NCBI GenBank assembly: GCA_910579205.1
Contig: CAJTTD010000014.1
Span: forward strand, 1-39,818
Source: an uncultured Christensenella sp.
GTDB taxonomy: Bacteria; Bacillota; Clostridia; Christensenellales; Pumilibacteraceae
Length of the DNA stretch: 39,818 bases
Direction: 5' to 3'
The first letter of the stretch is position 1, and the number at the start of each line of letters is the position of its first letter. A program made the translations under genes and the position numbers. Below are positions 15,357 to 22,972 of the stretch, piece after piece. The notes under the pieces were generated by a model. The model was not told where the DNA came from. It was given only the letters and a program-made list of their open reading frames with translations, and searched no databases.

Positions 15357-17381
15357 ATGACAAACGAAGAATTGACCGTTTCTACGATTCGCATGCTCAG
15401 TGTCGATATGATAGAAAAGGCAAACAGCGGACACCCCGGCATATGCTTGGGCGCTGCGCCTATGGCGTATACGCTGTGGTCTCGGCATTTAAAGCACAAC
15501 CCCAAAAATCCCAATTTCTTCGATAGGGATAGGTTCGTTCTTTCTGCCGGACACGGTTCCGCATTGTTGTATTCTTTGTTGCACGTATTCGGATACGGCT
15601 TGACAAAAGAGGACCTTATGCGCTTCCGTCAACATACGTCAAAGACCCCGGGACATCCCGAGTACGGCGTAACTTCGGGCGTGGAAGTGTCCACAGGTCC
15701 GCTCGGTCAAGGCATTGCCAACGCCGTCGGTTTCGCTCTTGCGGAGCGCATGCTCGGAGATAAATTCAATCAACCCGATTGCAAGCTTATAAACCATTAT
15801 ACATATGCGTTGTGCGGCGACGGCTGCATGATGGAAGGCATCGAAAACGAAGCCGCGTCGCTTGCGGGCGCGCTCAAGCTCGGCAAGCTTATAGTGCTTT
15901 ACGACAGCAACAGGATAACCATAGAAGGCGATACGTCCATTACTTTTTCGGAGGACGTGGGCAAACGCCACGAAGCGCTCGGCTGGCAAGTAATACGCGT
16001 AAAAGACGGCGAAAGCTTGGATCAGATATCGGCGGCGATCACGCTCGCCAAAGCCGAAACGGAAAAGCCGTCGCTTGTTATCGTAGACACCACTATCGGC
16101 TACGGTTCTCCGCTTGCGGGCACGAGCAAGTGCCACGGCGCACCGCTCGGCGAATCTAACGTAAAGGCGCTTCGTAAAAATCTCGGCTACAAACTTAAAC
16201 CGTTCGAAGTCGCGCAGCAGGTTATAGACGATATCGACGAACTCAAGCCGTCGCTCGCTAAATACGAGTCGGAGTGGAACAAGACCGTTAAGACGTACAA
16301 GACCAAGTATCCCGAGCTGTACGAAGAGTTTCAGCTTTGGAGAAAGGGCGAGATAGATTTTTCGGCGCTCGACAGCATTTACGACATGCCCAAAAAGGAC
16401 GAGGCGACAAGAGCTTCGTCGTCGCGCATACTCAACATCATCGCGCAAAACAACCCGTTTGTAGTCGGAGGTTCTGCCGATCTTGCGCCGTCCAATATGG
16501 TAACGCTTGCCGACGGCGGCGACGTTTCCTCGGAATCGAGCGGACGCAACATACATTTCGGCATACGCGAACACGCGATGGGCGCAGTTTGCAACGGAAT
16601 GTATTTGCACGGCGGACTTTTGCCGTTCTGTGCGACTTTTGCCGTGTTTTCCGATTACATGAAAGGCGCGATCCGCATGAGCGCGCTCATGAACATACCC
16701 GTTGTATACGTATTGACGCACGACTCTATAGGCGTTGGCGAGGACGGACCTACGCATCAACCTATAGAGCAGTTGGAGACGTTGCGTTCCATACCCAATA
16801 TCAAGGTGTTCCGTCCCGCAGACGCAAAGGAGACCGCTGCGGCGTATGAGTCCGCATGGACGGGCAAAAGCCCTACGGCTATAGTGTGTTCGAGACAGTC
16901 GCTCAAACAGCTCGACTGCACGGGCACGAACGCGTTGTACGGCGGATATATAGTTTCGGACAGCAAGGGCGAAACTCCCGACGTGATATTGATATCTAAC
17001 GGTTCGGAACTCGGACTGGCTTTGCAAGCGCAAGAAGCATTGGCTGCGGATAATATCGATGCGCGCGTGGTGAGCATGCCGTGCATGGAGCTTTTCGACA
17101 TTCAGACAGCCAAATACCGCGAGTCGGTGTTGCCGTCCAACGTGCGCGCCCGCGTCGCGATAGAAGCGGGACGTTCATTGAGCTGGTACAAGTACATAGG
17201 TCTCGACGGCGAAACGTGCTGTATCGATACGTTCGGCATGTCCGCGCCCGCCAACGTTATGTTCGAGATCTGCGGCTTTACGAGCGATAATGTTGTAAAA
17301 CTCGCCAAAAAGACGATAAAAAACTGCAATAAAGCGGCGGCATTCATACCCAATACGGACAACGAAGGCGATGGTCAGTAA
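15357..17381 (+). CDS. tkt: Transketolase
   Basis: 674 residues, full length. A thiamine diphosphate enzyme moving two-carbon units in the pentose phosphate pathway. Motifs are NSGHPG near residue 24, SAGHGSALLYSLLH, and the GDG of the thiamine diphosphate fold (154-156, in CGDGCMMEGI). HDSIGVGEDGPTHQPIEQLE is the pyrimidine-domain signature, and the FAVFSDYMKGAIRMSAL segment precedes it. It supplies erythrose 4-phosphate, the precursor of the upstream shikimate pathway, which fits its position. AAGGAGATAGAA precedes the ATG. Its end overlaps the yfbR-like gene by 11 bp. Confidence 0.96.
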   Translation: MTNEELTVSTIRMLSVDMIEKANSGHPGICLGAAPMAYTLWSRHLKHNPKNPNFFDRDRFVLSAGHGSALLYSLLHVFGYGLTKEDLMRFRQHTSKTPGHPEYGVTSGVEVSTGPLGQGIANAVGFALAERMLGDKFNQPDCKLINHYTYALCGDGCMMEGIENEAASLAGALKLGKLIVLYDSNRITIEGDTSITFSEDVGKRHEALGWQVIRVKDGESLDQISAAITLAKAETEKPSLVIVDTTIGYGSPLAGTSKCHGAPLGESNVKALRKNLGYKLKPFEVAQQVIDDIDELKPSLAKYESEWNKTVKTYKTKYPELYEEFQLWRKGEIDFSALDSIYDMPKKDEATRASSSRILNIIAQNNPFVVGGSADLAPSNMVTLADGGDVSSESSGRNIHFGIREHAMGAVCNGMYLHGGLLPFCATFAVFSDYMKGAIRMSALMNIPVVYVLTHDSIGVGEDGPTHQPIEQLETLRSIPNIKVFRPADAKETAAAYESAWTGKSPTAIVCSRQSLKQLDCTGTNALYGGYIVSDSKGETPDVILISNGSELGLALQAQEALAADNIDARVVSMPCMELFDIQTAKYRESVLPSNVRARVAIEAGRSLSWYKYIGLDGETCCIDTFGMSAPANVMFEICGFTSDNVVKLAKKTIKNCNKAAAFIPNTDNEGDGQ

Positions 17382-17952
17382 GTTTTTCGCATTCCTCGAC
17401 AGAATGAAATTGATAGGTAGATGGTCGCTCATGCGCAATACCACTACCGAGGACGTTGCGCAACATACAATGCAAGTAGCGGTCATTGCACACGCGCTTT
17501 GCGTGATAGAAAACACGCTGTACGGCGGCGAGTACGACGCGGAAAAGGCGGCGGTGTTGGCGTTGTATCACGAATCGGCGGAAGTCGTAACGGGCGATCT
17601 TCCCACGCCCGTCAAGTATTACGACAGCGACATCAACCGCGCATACAAGAATATCGAGGACAGAGCGGAGCGCAAACTTATAGATACGCTTCCGAGCGAG
17701 CTAAAAGCGGCTTTCGCGCATTGCGTGCAGCCCGATAAAAACAGCGCCGAATACAAAATGGTAAAGCGCGCCGATAAGCTTAGCGCGCTCGTCAAATGCG
17801 TGGAAGAGCTTGCCGTAAATAACACCGAGTTTAAAAACGCGTACGAATCCACAGTCGCCGATCTCGAAAAAGCGGAAGAGCGTTCTGTAAAATACTTTAT
17901 GGACGTGTTCCTGCCCGCATATTCGATGAGCTTGGATTATCTTCTCGACTGA
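17371..17952 (+). CDS. yfbR: YfbR-like 5'-deoxynucleotidase, HD superfamily
   Basis: 193 residues, closely similar in layout to E. coli YfbR along its whole length (shared FFAFLDRMKLIGRWSLMRN-type start, a TGDLPTPVKY loop, and a KCVEELA segment). YfbR removes phosphate from deoxynucleoside 5'-monophosphates. Metal ligands seen are His32 (DVAQHTMQ) and His67. The Asp of the HD pair is Glu here (YHESAE, His67-Glu68), an uncommon change in a metal-binding position. The ATG lies inside the last codons of tkt, with AAGG upstream. A strong terminator follows at 17996-18026, closing this transcription unit. Confidence 0.9.
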   Translation: MVSKFFAFLDRMKLIGRWSLMRNTTTEDVAQHTMQVAVIAHALCVIENTLYGGEYDAEKAAVLALYHESAEVVTGDLPTPVKYYDSDINRAYKNIEDRAERKLIDTLPSELKAAFAHCVQPDKNSAEYKMVKRADKLSALVKCVEELAVNNTEFKNAYESTVADLEKAEERSVKYFMDVFLPAYSMSLDYLLD

Positions 17953-17995
17953 TGTTTTGCATCTTGAAGCTATAGCAAAAATTATGATTTCGATA

Positions 17996-18026
17996 AAACG
18001 CGTTCTAAGAAAGAACGCGTTTTTTT
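17996..18026 (+). terminator. Intrinsic terminator after yfbR
   Basis: An 11-bp perfect stem (17996-18006 with 18012-18022) with a 5-nt loop, running into seven T (18020-18026). It marks the left border of the AT-rich island. Confidence 0.9.
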
Positions 18027-18081
18027 ATATGAAAGATCGCTTGATTAACGCGTGCCTAAAGGCGCATTTGGTATAGCATAC

Positions 18082-18111
18082 TTGACAGCATCGGCTACGA
18101 TGTGGTAGAAT
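18082..18111 (+). promoter_or_regulatory. Island promoter, copy 1
   Basis: TTGACA (18082-18087), an 18-bp spacer and TAGAAT (18106-18111). Its spacing, its -10 variant and many spacer bases recur at 19191-19220. It would drive the small membrane protein at 18219. Confidence 0.6.
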
Positions 18112-18218
18112 TTAAGTGCGATGCGTAGGGCAAACTTGCCGTAAATTCAGTAGGTGTAGATAATTATATCGCATCTATTTAAAGGCAAAATTCCCGCATA
18201 GGCATTTTAGGGAGAAAT

Positions 18219-18620
18219 TTGGTAGTTTTCATAATTCCGTTTATTGTGCTTATTATTTGCAGAATAATGTGTGCAAAGGTCAATTACTATTGCAATGCAA
18301 CGGTGCAAAAACGTATCGTTATGAACAAAAAACCGATAAAGTTCTATTATCTCAAACATATGCGTTTTATTTTGATATCGTTCTTATGCGAACACAGAAC
18401 AGTAGCCCGAAGAGCAGCGGTGTGCGCTGTTCTTTCCGTTGCAGTCAGCGTATCGATTTTGGTTGCCGCGTTTTTATATATTTATTTCGATACATCATTG
18501 TATCTTATTATATCTTGCGCTTTGGCATTGGTTTTGATAGTAGCGCTGTTATGCTTTGCAAATTTTAACGATCTGTCGATTTGGACAAGATGGGGCACTC
18601 CCAAACGCTTGGATCTGTAA
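18219..18620 (+). CDS. Small membrane protein, unknown function
   Basis: 133 residues from a TTG start with AGGGAG 7 nt upstream. There is an N-terminal hydrophobic helix (about 2-20), a basic central loop (IVMNKKPIKFYYLKHMR), and two more hydrophobic helices (about 68-90 and 93-113). Several cysteines are present. No family is recognised. The promoter at 18082-18111 and the TTG with its ribosome site support it; the lack of any known homologue in memory and the uncommon start lower the confidence. It is the first gene of an AT-rich island of small unknown genes. Confidence 0.5.
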   Translation: MVVFIIPFIVLIICRIMCAKVNYYCNATVQKRIVMNKKPIKFYYLKHMRFILISFLCEHRTVARRAAVCAVLSVAVSVSILVAAFLYIYFDTSLYLIISCALALVLIVALLCFANFNDLSIWTRWGTPKRLDL

Positions 18621-18694
18621 CGGAAACATCGGTCATACGATCGATATCGGTTAGATTTTACAAGAAACACCACATCGAACAAAATATGGATAAT

Positions 18695-18780
18695 GGGGAT
18701 CATATAAAATGAACAAACAAAAGTTTGAGGCGAAATGTCAAGATCTATATGCATATGAAGATGAAATGCTTGCTAAAATG
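18695..18780 (+). repeat. 86-bp direct repeat, copy 1
   Basis: The segment covers the ribosome site and first codons of the gene at 18709. It matches 19911-19996 with four mismatches by eye. Outside this block the two genes diverge much more. Confidence 0.85.
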
Positions 18781-19167
18781 ACTGAGTTTGTTAAACCTTT
18801 AAATGATGAATTAAATAATCACGATTATAAAGTAGAGTGCCACTTAATGTGGTTTTATAATGATGAAACAGAAGCGGATAAACAGTATTCTTTAGAACGA
18901 AGAAATATAATATATAAAAAACCGTACCTATGTAGGATGCATGTTACATTGTGTCATGTGAGTTCTTCTTTTTTAGATGAAAGTAACGATGACGAACATG
19001 GCTTAATGTATATAGAGGGACTTACGGCATATGGAATGACTTTGTTGCGCGGTTGGGCATTTTCGAGATGGGCATGCGGTCGGATGACCAAAAGTTTAAA
19101 CAAAATCATTAAAGATAAAAAACGATTTGGGTTTGACTATATTGTGAAGAAATATAAATTAGACTAA
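18709..19167 (+). CDS. Unknown protein, paralogue of the gene at 19925
   Basis: 152 residues, soluble, without signal or membrane helix. The N-terminal 25 residues (starting MNKQKFEAKCQ) are nearly identical to those of the gene at 19925. The rest is related only loosely, with a shared pattern AYGMTLLRGWAF / AYGLTIWRGWSF near residues 110-120. It is preceded by GGGG 10 nt before ATG. Codon use is AT-rich, unlike the housekeeping genes nearby. The family is unknown to me. Duplicated small soluble proteins in AT-rich islands are often immunity or defence-accessory proteins, but nothing here proves that. Confidence 0.75.
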   Translation: MNKQKFEAKCQDLYAYEDEMLAKMTEFVKPLNDELNNHDYKVECHLMWFYNDETEADKQYSLERRNIIYKKPYLCRMHVTLCHVSSSFLDESNDDEHGLMYIEGLTAYGMTLLRGWAFSRWACGRMTKSLNKIIKDKKRFGFDYIVKKYKLD

Positions 19168-19181
19168 AAACGGAGTAGTGA

Positions 19182-19210
19182 TAGCCGTGCTTGACACCGC
19201 AAGCGACGTT
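19182..19210 (+). repeat. Repeated promoter segment, copy A
   Basis: The stretch ATAGCCG..TGCTTGAC..CGCAA.CGACGTT recurs at 20395-20427 with a few changes. Copy A contains the -35 box of the promoter at 19191. Confidence 0.7.
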
Positions 19211-19220
19211 GTGATAGAAT
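19191..19220 (+). promoter_or_regulatory. Island promoter, copy 2
   Basis: TTGACA (19191-19196), an 18-bp spacer and TAGAAT (19215-19220), the same geometry and -10 variant as 18082-18111. It lies 47 bp before the start codon at 19268. Confidence 0.65.
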
Positions 19221-19267
19221 ATGTTAAGCTCTATCAAACAGTTGATTTATGATAAGGATGGGGGCAA

Positions 19268-19813
19268 ATGCGGCAAAAAAATAAGCTATATCTGTATAAG
19301 ACATGGGCATTTTTCATGCTGATGTGTTTGATCGGAATTTTTGTTCCAATAATCGGAATAGTTTTATTGTGGGAAACTATATTATATCGAGTAAGTCTTA
19401 TTGTGATCTCATGCGTATTTCTTTTGATTTTTATATATTTTTCAATTATCGGCGGATTTACTCCGATACATATATCCGACGATGGAATCGTATATAGGAA
19501 ATTAAGTTTGAGTTGGGACGAAATAAAAATCACGGCATATCCGCAATTAAATAAATCTTTACGTTACGGATACTATTTGATATTCGATAGAAATTATATA
19601 TACGATTTGAAAAGCATTCGCAAAAAACTGTTTAACGGTTGTAGGGTGTATATGGACAAAAAATCATTGGACATTATTTTGTCATATTGCAAGCATAGGG
19701 TTGTAATATTAGATCCTTCCGCTACGAGCGAGTGTTTGCCTAATTCGACTTTGCAATGCAATGCTTTGCTTGTCGAGTTCAACAAAAAATTCGAGTCGAA
19801 TGACCGTTCATGA
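19268..19813 (+). CDS. Two-helix membrane protein with a PH-like cytosolic domain (putative)
   Basis: 181 residues. Two closely spaced membrane helices (about 11-35 and 39-63) are followed by a beta-rich domain beginning ISDDGIVYRKLSLSWDEIK. That layout (a short helical hairpin, then a strand with a turn and a W-x-E-I segment) is typical of bacterial PH-like membrane proteins. The assignment is by pattern only. GGGGG precedes the ATG. It has its own promoter copy and sits between the two paralogues at 18709 and 19925. AT-rich codon use fits the surrounding island. Confidence 0.7.
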   Translation: MRQKNKLYLYKTWAFFMLMCLIGIFVPIIGIVLLWETILYRVSLIVISCVFLLIFIYFSIIGGFTPIHISDDGIVYRKLSLSWDEIKITAYPQLNKSLRYGYYLIFDRNYIYDLKSIRKKLFNGCRVYMDKKSLDIILSYCKHRVVILDPSATSECLPNSTLQCNALLVEFNKKFESNDRS

Positions 19814-19910
19814 AACCGGAAAGCGGCTACATATCGATCGCTTGTTAAAGACTGCGCTATCAACGTAACGCGTCTCTGATCGATCAGTCATGTTACGTAT
19901 TTCATAACAA

Positions 19911-19996
19911 GGGGATCATATAAAATGAACAAACAAAAGTTCGAGGCGAAATGTCAAGAGTTGTATGCATATGAAGATGAAATGCTTGCTAAAATG
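19911..19996 (+). repeat. 86-bp direct repeat, copy 2
   Basis: Matches 18695-18780 with four mismatches and again spans the ribosome site and first codons, here of the gene at 19925. Confidence 0.85.
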
Positions 19997-20389
19997 AAAG
20001 AATATGTTAAGCCGTTTAATGATGATCTAAATGATCACGGTTTAAAAGTTGTAGCAAGATTGATGTGGTATTATCCCGAAAACGAAAGCTTAACATTGAC
20101 ACGTCAGCCCATTTGTCGCAAAGTAGCCTATATGTGTAGCATAAATGTTGCAATTTGTCCGATCGATGAAGATTTAGAAGACGAAACAGCCGAAGGTAGA
20201 GGCATATCATTAAACGATAGCGTATCGGCATACGGTTTGACTATATGGCGTGGATGGTCTTTTATTAAAAGAAAGGGAAGTTTTATCTACAAGAACTTAG
20301 AGTCTACCTGTGCCGATATAAAAAAATGCGGTTTAGACAAAGTAGTTAAAGACCGTTTATCTGATCAAAAGAAGACGGTATCCTTATAA
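19925..20389 (+). CDS. Unknown protein, paralogue of the gene at 18709
   Basis: 154 residues, soluble, sharing its first 25 residues and upstream 14 bp almost exactly with the gene at 18709. The middle differs strongly (it reads ESLTLTRQPICRKVAYMCSI in place of the charged stretch of the other copy). Both keep a central strand region and the AYGLTIWRGWSF-like block near residue 100-115. Identical heads with different bodies fit either recent recombination between paralogues or selection on the start region. The function is unknown; the AT-rich composition indicates acquisition by transfer. Confidence 0.75.
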   Translation: MNKQKFEAKCQELYAYEDEMLAKMKEYVKPFNDDLNDHGLKVVARLMWYYPENESLTLTRQPICRKVAYMCSINVAICPIDEDLEDETAEGRGISLNDSVSAYGLTIWRGWSFIKRKGSFIYKNLESTCADIKKCGLDKVVKDRLSDQKKTVSL

Positions 20390-20394
20390 GGGAA

Positions 20395-20427
20395 ATAGCC
20401 GCCATGCTTGACCACGCAAACGACGTT
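20395..20427 (+). repeat. Repeated promoter segment, copy B
   Basis: Related to 19182-19210. It keeps the -35-like TTGACC and the CGCAAACGACGTT block but loses the TAGAAT -10 box, running into TTTTTATTCAAGGAG, the ribosome site of the gene at 20447. Confidence 0.65.
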
Positions 20428-20446
20428 TTTATTCAAGGAGCATAAA

Positions 20447-20833
20447 ATGAAATATTCAACGATCATAAAAAAGAAATTCAAATTTCTTAAAACGCACGGT
20501 TTTAAAATGAAAAAATACACTAATGGCGTAGATGTTGAAATATACTATGAAAATCGAGACAAGGTCATAGAAATTTATCACACATTATGTGTAGGTGATT
20601 TAGAATTCGGGCATTTAAACACTGATGATTTATTAAAATCCGCATATTATGCCGTAGATATTATTATCAATAAAAATTATGTAAGAAAAAACATCTTTGA
20701 TTGGAAAGATTTATTCGGTGATGCCGAATTATTGATGCTAAAACGCAATATCGAAGAGGCAACAAGTGATGATGAAAAGATCGGTATTTTTGCAAATTTT
20801 GTGGAGAAGAACATAGAGAAAATTATTGAATAA
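20447..20833 (+). CDS. Small unknown protein, immunity-like in style
   Basis: 128 residues. The start at ATG 20447 is chosen because AAGGAGC lies 7 nt upstream; an earlier TTG at 20408 falls inside the repeated promoter segment. The protein is soluble, Lys-rich and AT-rich in codon use. It opens KKKFKFLKTHGFKMKKY, followed by short strands (VDVEIYYENRDKVIEIYHTL) and ends in a helical region. This outline is seen in several small immunity-type protein families near polymorphic toxins, but no toxin is in the window and I cannot name a family. Confidence 0.65.
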   Translation: MKYSTIIKKKFKFLKTHGFKMKKYTNGVDVEIYYENRDKVIEIYHTLCVGDLEFGHLNTDDLLKSAYYAVDIIINKNYVRKNIFDWKDLFGDAELLMLKRNIEEATSDDEKIGIFANFVEKNIEKIIE

Positions 20834-20851
20834 ATCATTAAATTTAACACC

Positions 20852-21016
20852 GTGGCGGTTTACGGTTGTGTGCAATATGATAAATCATCAAAGAGCATTT
20901 CCGACCTAAGGGAACATGGCATATTTGTAAAAATGTCGATCGCCTTATAAGTCGTGTTCTTGGATAAAGACAATGCGTCTGACTACGTATGTAAAAAGAT
21001 CATACATTGTAAAAGG
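20852..21016 (+). pseudogene. Possible decayed reading frame
   Basis: From GTG 20852 the frame reads VAVYGCVQYDKSSKSISDL and onward for 32 codons, meets TAA at 20948-20950, and then continues in the same frame with protein-like sequence (VVFLDKDNASDYVCKKI) up to the terminator region. It is also in frame with the stop of the gene at 20447. One in-frame stop inside an otherwise plausible sequence suggests a broken gene. No ribosome site or family is visible, so chance is a real alternative. Confidence 0.3.
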
Positions 21017-21047
21017 AAAAGCGTTCGGTTTTATGCCGAGCGCTTTT
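21017..21047. terminator. Bidirectional terminator, right border of the island
   Basis: AAAAGCG (21017-21023) and CGG (21026-21028) face CCG (21036-21038) and CGCTTTT (21041-21047). A-T runs on both sides allow use in both directions: for the island from the left and for the GNAT-degV-GNAT-argF unit from the right. Confidence 0.75.
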
Positions 21048-21108
21048 AAACGTGATCGGTTGTTTCAGTGCGTATCTTTGGCGCACAGTATGCCGACCGA
21101 TAGGGATA

Positions 21109-21528
21109 TTACAGTTTTTTTATGAAAAACAGTTCGGCGGGTTGGCTAAGCGGCGGCGACCGGAGAAACAACGCTCCGCAGTCTTTATAACCGAGTTTGC
21201 GGTAGAAGTGTTGCGCTCTCTCGTCTGCTTGCGTCGATAACATCACATGATCATACCCGCTGTTTTTCATGTCTGTTTCCCAACGCCGCATGAGTTCCGT
21301 TCCGTACCCGTGCCCGCGGTATGCCGTTTCAACGAGTAACAGATTGCAAAAGGGGATATCGTCCCAAAACAGTCCGTACCTCAAGCAGCCGATCGCTCTA
21401 TCGTTTTCAAACGCGAGATAGCATTGCTTATCTGCCATCTTTTTGCGCAATACGTCCGAAGATAATTTTGCATCGAGCGTTTTCCAAAGCTTTTCGTCGT
21501 TATCGTCGGCAAGCCGTATTTTTATCAT
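21109..21528 (-). CDS. GNAT family N-acetyltransferase
   Basis: 139 residues covering one complete GNAT fold. The acetyl-CoA pyrophosphate-binding motif is YRGHGYGTELM, followed by an MLSTQADERAQHFYRKLGY segment typical of the C-terminal half of the domain. It transfers an acetyl group from acetyl-CoA to an amine; the substrate is unknown. It overlaps the degV-like gene by 4 bp (ATGA), is last in the argF unit, and is followed by the bidirectional terminator at 21017-21047. Confidence 0.88.
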   Translation of the reverse strand: MIKIRLADDNDEKLWKTLDAKLSSDVLRKKMADKQCYLAFENDRAIGCLRYGLFWDDIPFCNLLLVETAYRGHGYGTELMRRWETDMKNSGYDHVMLSTQADERAQHFYRKLGYKDCGALFLRSPPLSQPAELFFIKKL

Positions 21529-22391
21529 TTTTCGGTACGTGTGTCGCCCGTAAAGAAAATAGTGAGCGTTCCGGGACCCGAATGGCTGCCTATTACATAA
21601 CCGAGCGGCATGACGGTGGGGGTGATGCCGAGTTTTTCTTTTACTTGGTCTGCAAGATATTGCGCGTCTTCAAAACAATCGCCGTGAGAGATATAAATTA
21701 TGTCGCTCTCTTTGTTGTAGCGTTCGAGCAGTTTTTCTATAAGCATGTTGACCGATTTTTTTCTGCCGACAACCTTTTTGATAGGTATAAGCCTGCCTTG
21801 CTCGTCAACATGGAGAACGGGCTTAATGTTGAGCATATTGCCGAAAAACGCCGAGCCTTTGCTCAATCTTCCGCCGCGGGCCAAGTATTTGAGATCTTCC
21901 ACTATAAAGTAGTGGAGAACGCGGTCGCGTATCTCGTCCGCATATTTGCACGTTTCTTCAAAAGACGCGCCGTCGTTGCGCTTTTGCGCTACGAGCGTTA
22001 CGAACAGACCTTCGCCGCTTGCCGCGCTCTTAGAGTCAACGACATATACTTTGTGTTCGTTAGTCGCATTAAGCTCTTCGGCAACGCGCACGAAATTTTC
22101 ATACGTTCCCGACAGCGCGGAAGCAAACGACAGATACAAAACGTCTTTGCCTTGATCCAAAAGCGAGAGCAAGAAAGTGCGCGCCGTGTCTTCGTTTATC
22201 ATGGACGTGCTCGTTTTTGCGCCGTTTCTCATACAGTCGTAAAACTGTTTGAATTCCATTTGATTGGTATCGTTTTTGCCGTATTCCGCGTCGTCAACGT
22301 AATACAGCATGTCGCATTGTTCTACTTCGAGCTTTTGCAGTATCTCTTTGGGAAGATCGCACGTCGAATCGGTGGCAATGAAAAAGTTCAT
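21525..22391 (-). CDS. DegV family fatty-acid-binding protein
   Basis: 288 residues. The start MNFFIATDSTCDLP is the DegV signature, followed by TSTSMIN, the LSGTYEN fatty-acid-site region, the VVDSKSAASGEG segment, and LKYLARGGRLSK. The family binds fatty acids; some members (FakB) present them to a fatty acid kinase. No kinase gene (FakA) lies nearby, so the partner is elsewhere if it exists. AAGAGG lies 7 nt before the ATG. It is separated from the upstream GNAT gene by 73 bp containing a perfect palindrome. Confidence 0.92.
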   Translation of the reverse strand: MNFFIATDSTCDLPKEILQKLEVEQCDMLYYVDDAEYGKNDTNQMEFKQFYDCMRNGAKTSTSMINEDTARTFLLSLLDQGKDVLYLSFASALSGTYENFVRVAEELNATNEHKVYVVDSKSAASGEGLFVTLVAQKRNDGASFEETCKYADEIRDRVLHYFIVEDLKYLARGGRLSKGSAFFGNMLNIKPVLHVDEQGRLIPIKKVVGRKKSVNMLIEKLLERYNKESDIIYISHGDCFEDAQYLADQVKEKLGITPTVMPLGYVIGSHSGPGTLTIFFTGDTRTEK

Positions 22392-22421
22392 GATTTTTCC
22401 TCTTTTAAATTTTTTATTATC

Positions 22422-22435
22422 ACGGGTATACCCGT
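22422..22435. repeat. 14-bp perfect palindrome
   Basis: ACGGGTATACCCGT lies in the 73-bp gap before the degV-like gene. It could be an operator or a small hairpin; no T run follows on the minus strand. Confidence 0.5.
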
Positions 22436-22464
22436 TTATAACGATGTTGGTGCAGTCGATGCTC

Positions 22465-22971
22465 TCACTGCAAAAAGGCGGGGGATAGGTCTACGCCGTC
22501 TTTTGTAAGCTCCAATACAAAGAGCGCACGCACATATCCGCGATCGAACGAAGTCGAATGCACGTAAAATTGTTTGCCGTAGTAGTATCGGGCAAGTCGG
22601 TAGTATTTTGAATTTGTGTGAAGCGCTATCGCTTTGGCGCCGTTTTCTTGCGCGTAATGTATAGCCGCGTCCAACAGCGCCGAGCCGAAGCCCGTATTGT
22701 TAGACGAAGGGCTGACGCCGAATCTGTATATGTACCATAGCTCGTCCGACAGTTTTTTTATGCGTATCGCGCCGCATACCTCGCCGAACCGCTCCACTAT
22801 AAACACAGCGTTCTCGCGTATGTCTTTAAGTGTGGTTTCTATCGTTTCTTTTAACGCTTTAACTTCGTAGTTGACGTGCAACTCGTCTTGATAAAGCGAA
22901 AACGAATCCATTGTAACGGCGAGCACTTCGTTTACGTCGTCGTCTATCGCGCGTCTTATCGCGAGATACAT
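22465..22971 (-). CDS. GNAT acetyltransferase directly after argF
   Basis: 168 residues from ATG 22971, one base after the argF stop. A longer frame reaching 23040 would run far into argF and is not needed. The domain is a complete GNAT: IRRAIDDDVNEVLAVTMDSF at the start, a central VFIVERFGEVCGAIRIKKL, then the acetyl-CoA loop SNNTGFGSALL (weak match, no Arg) and a final HTNSKYYRLARYYYGKQFY stretch. Adjacency to argF, in a cluster without argJ or argA, raises the possibility of a short N-acetylglutamate synthase. The sequence itself does not prove the substrate. Confidence 0.85.
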   Translation of the reverse strand: MYLAIRRAIDDDVNEVLAVTMDSFSLYQDELHVNYEVKALKETIETTLKDIRENAVFIVERFGEVCGAIRIKKLSDELWYIYRFGVSPSSNNTGFGSALLDAAIHYAQENGAKAIALHTNSKYYRLARYYYGKQFYVHSTSFDRGYVRALFVLELTKDGVDLSPAFLQ

Positions 22972-22972
22972 A

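Noticed and set aside
15639..17033. A 464-codon open frame on the minus strand opposite transketolase
   Set aside because: It is rich in Arg, Tyr and Ala from the reverse complement of the tkt codons, has no ribosome site or family motifs, and tkt itself is complete and certain.
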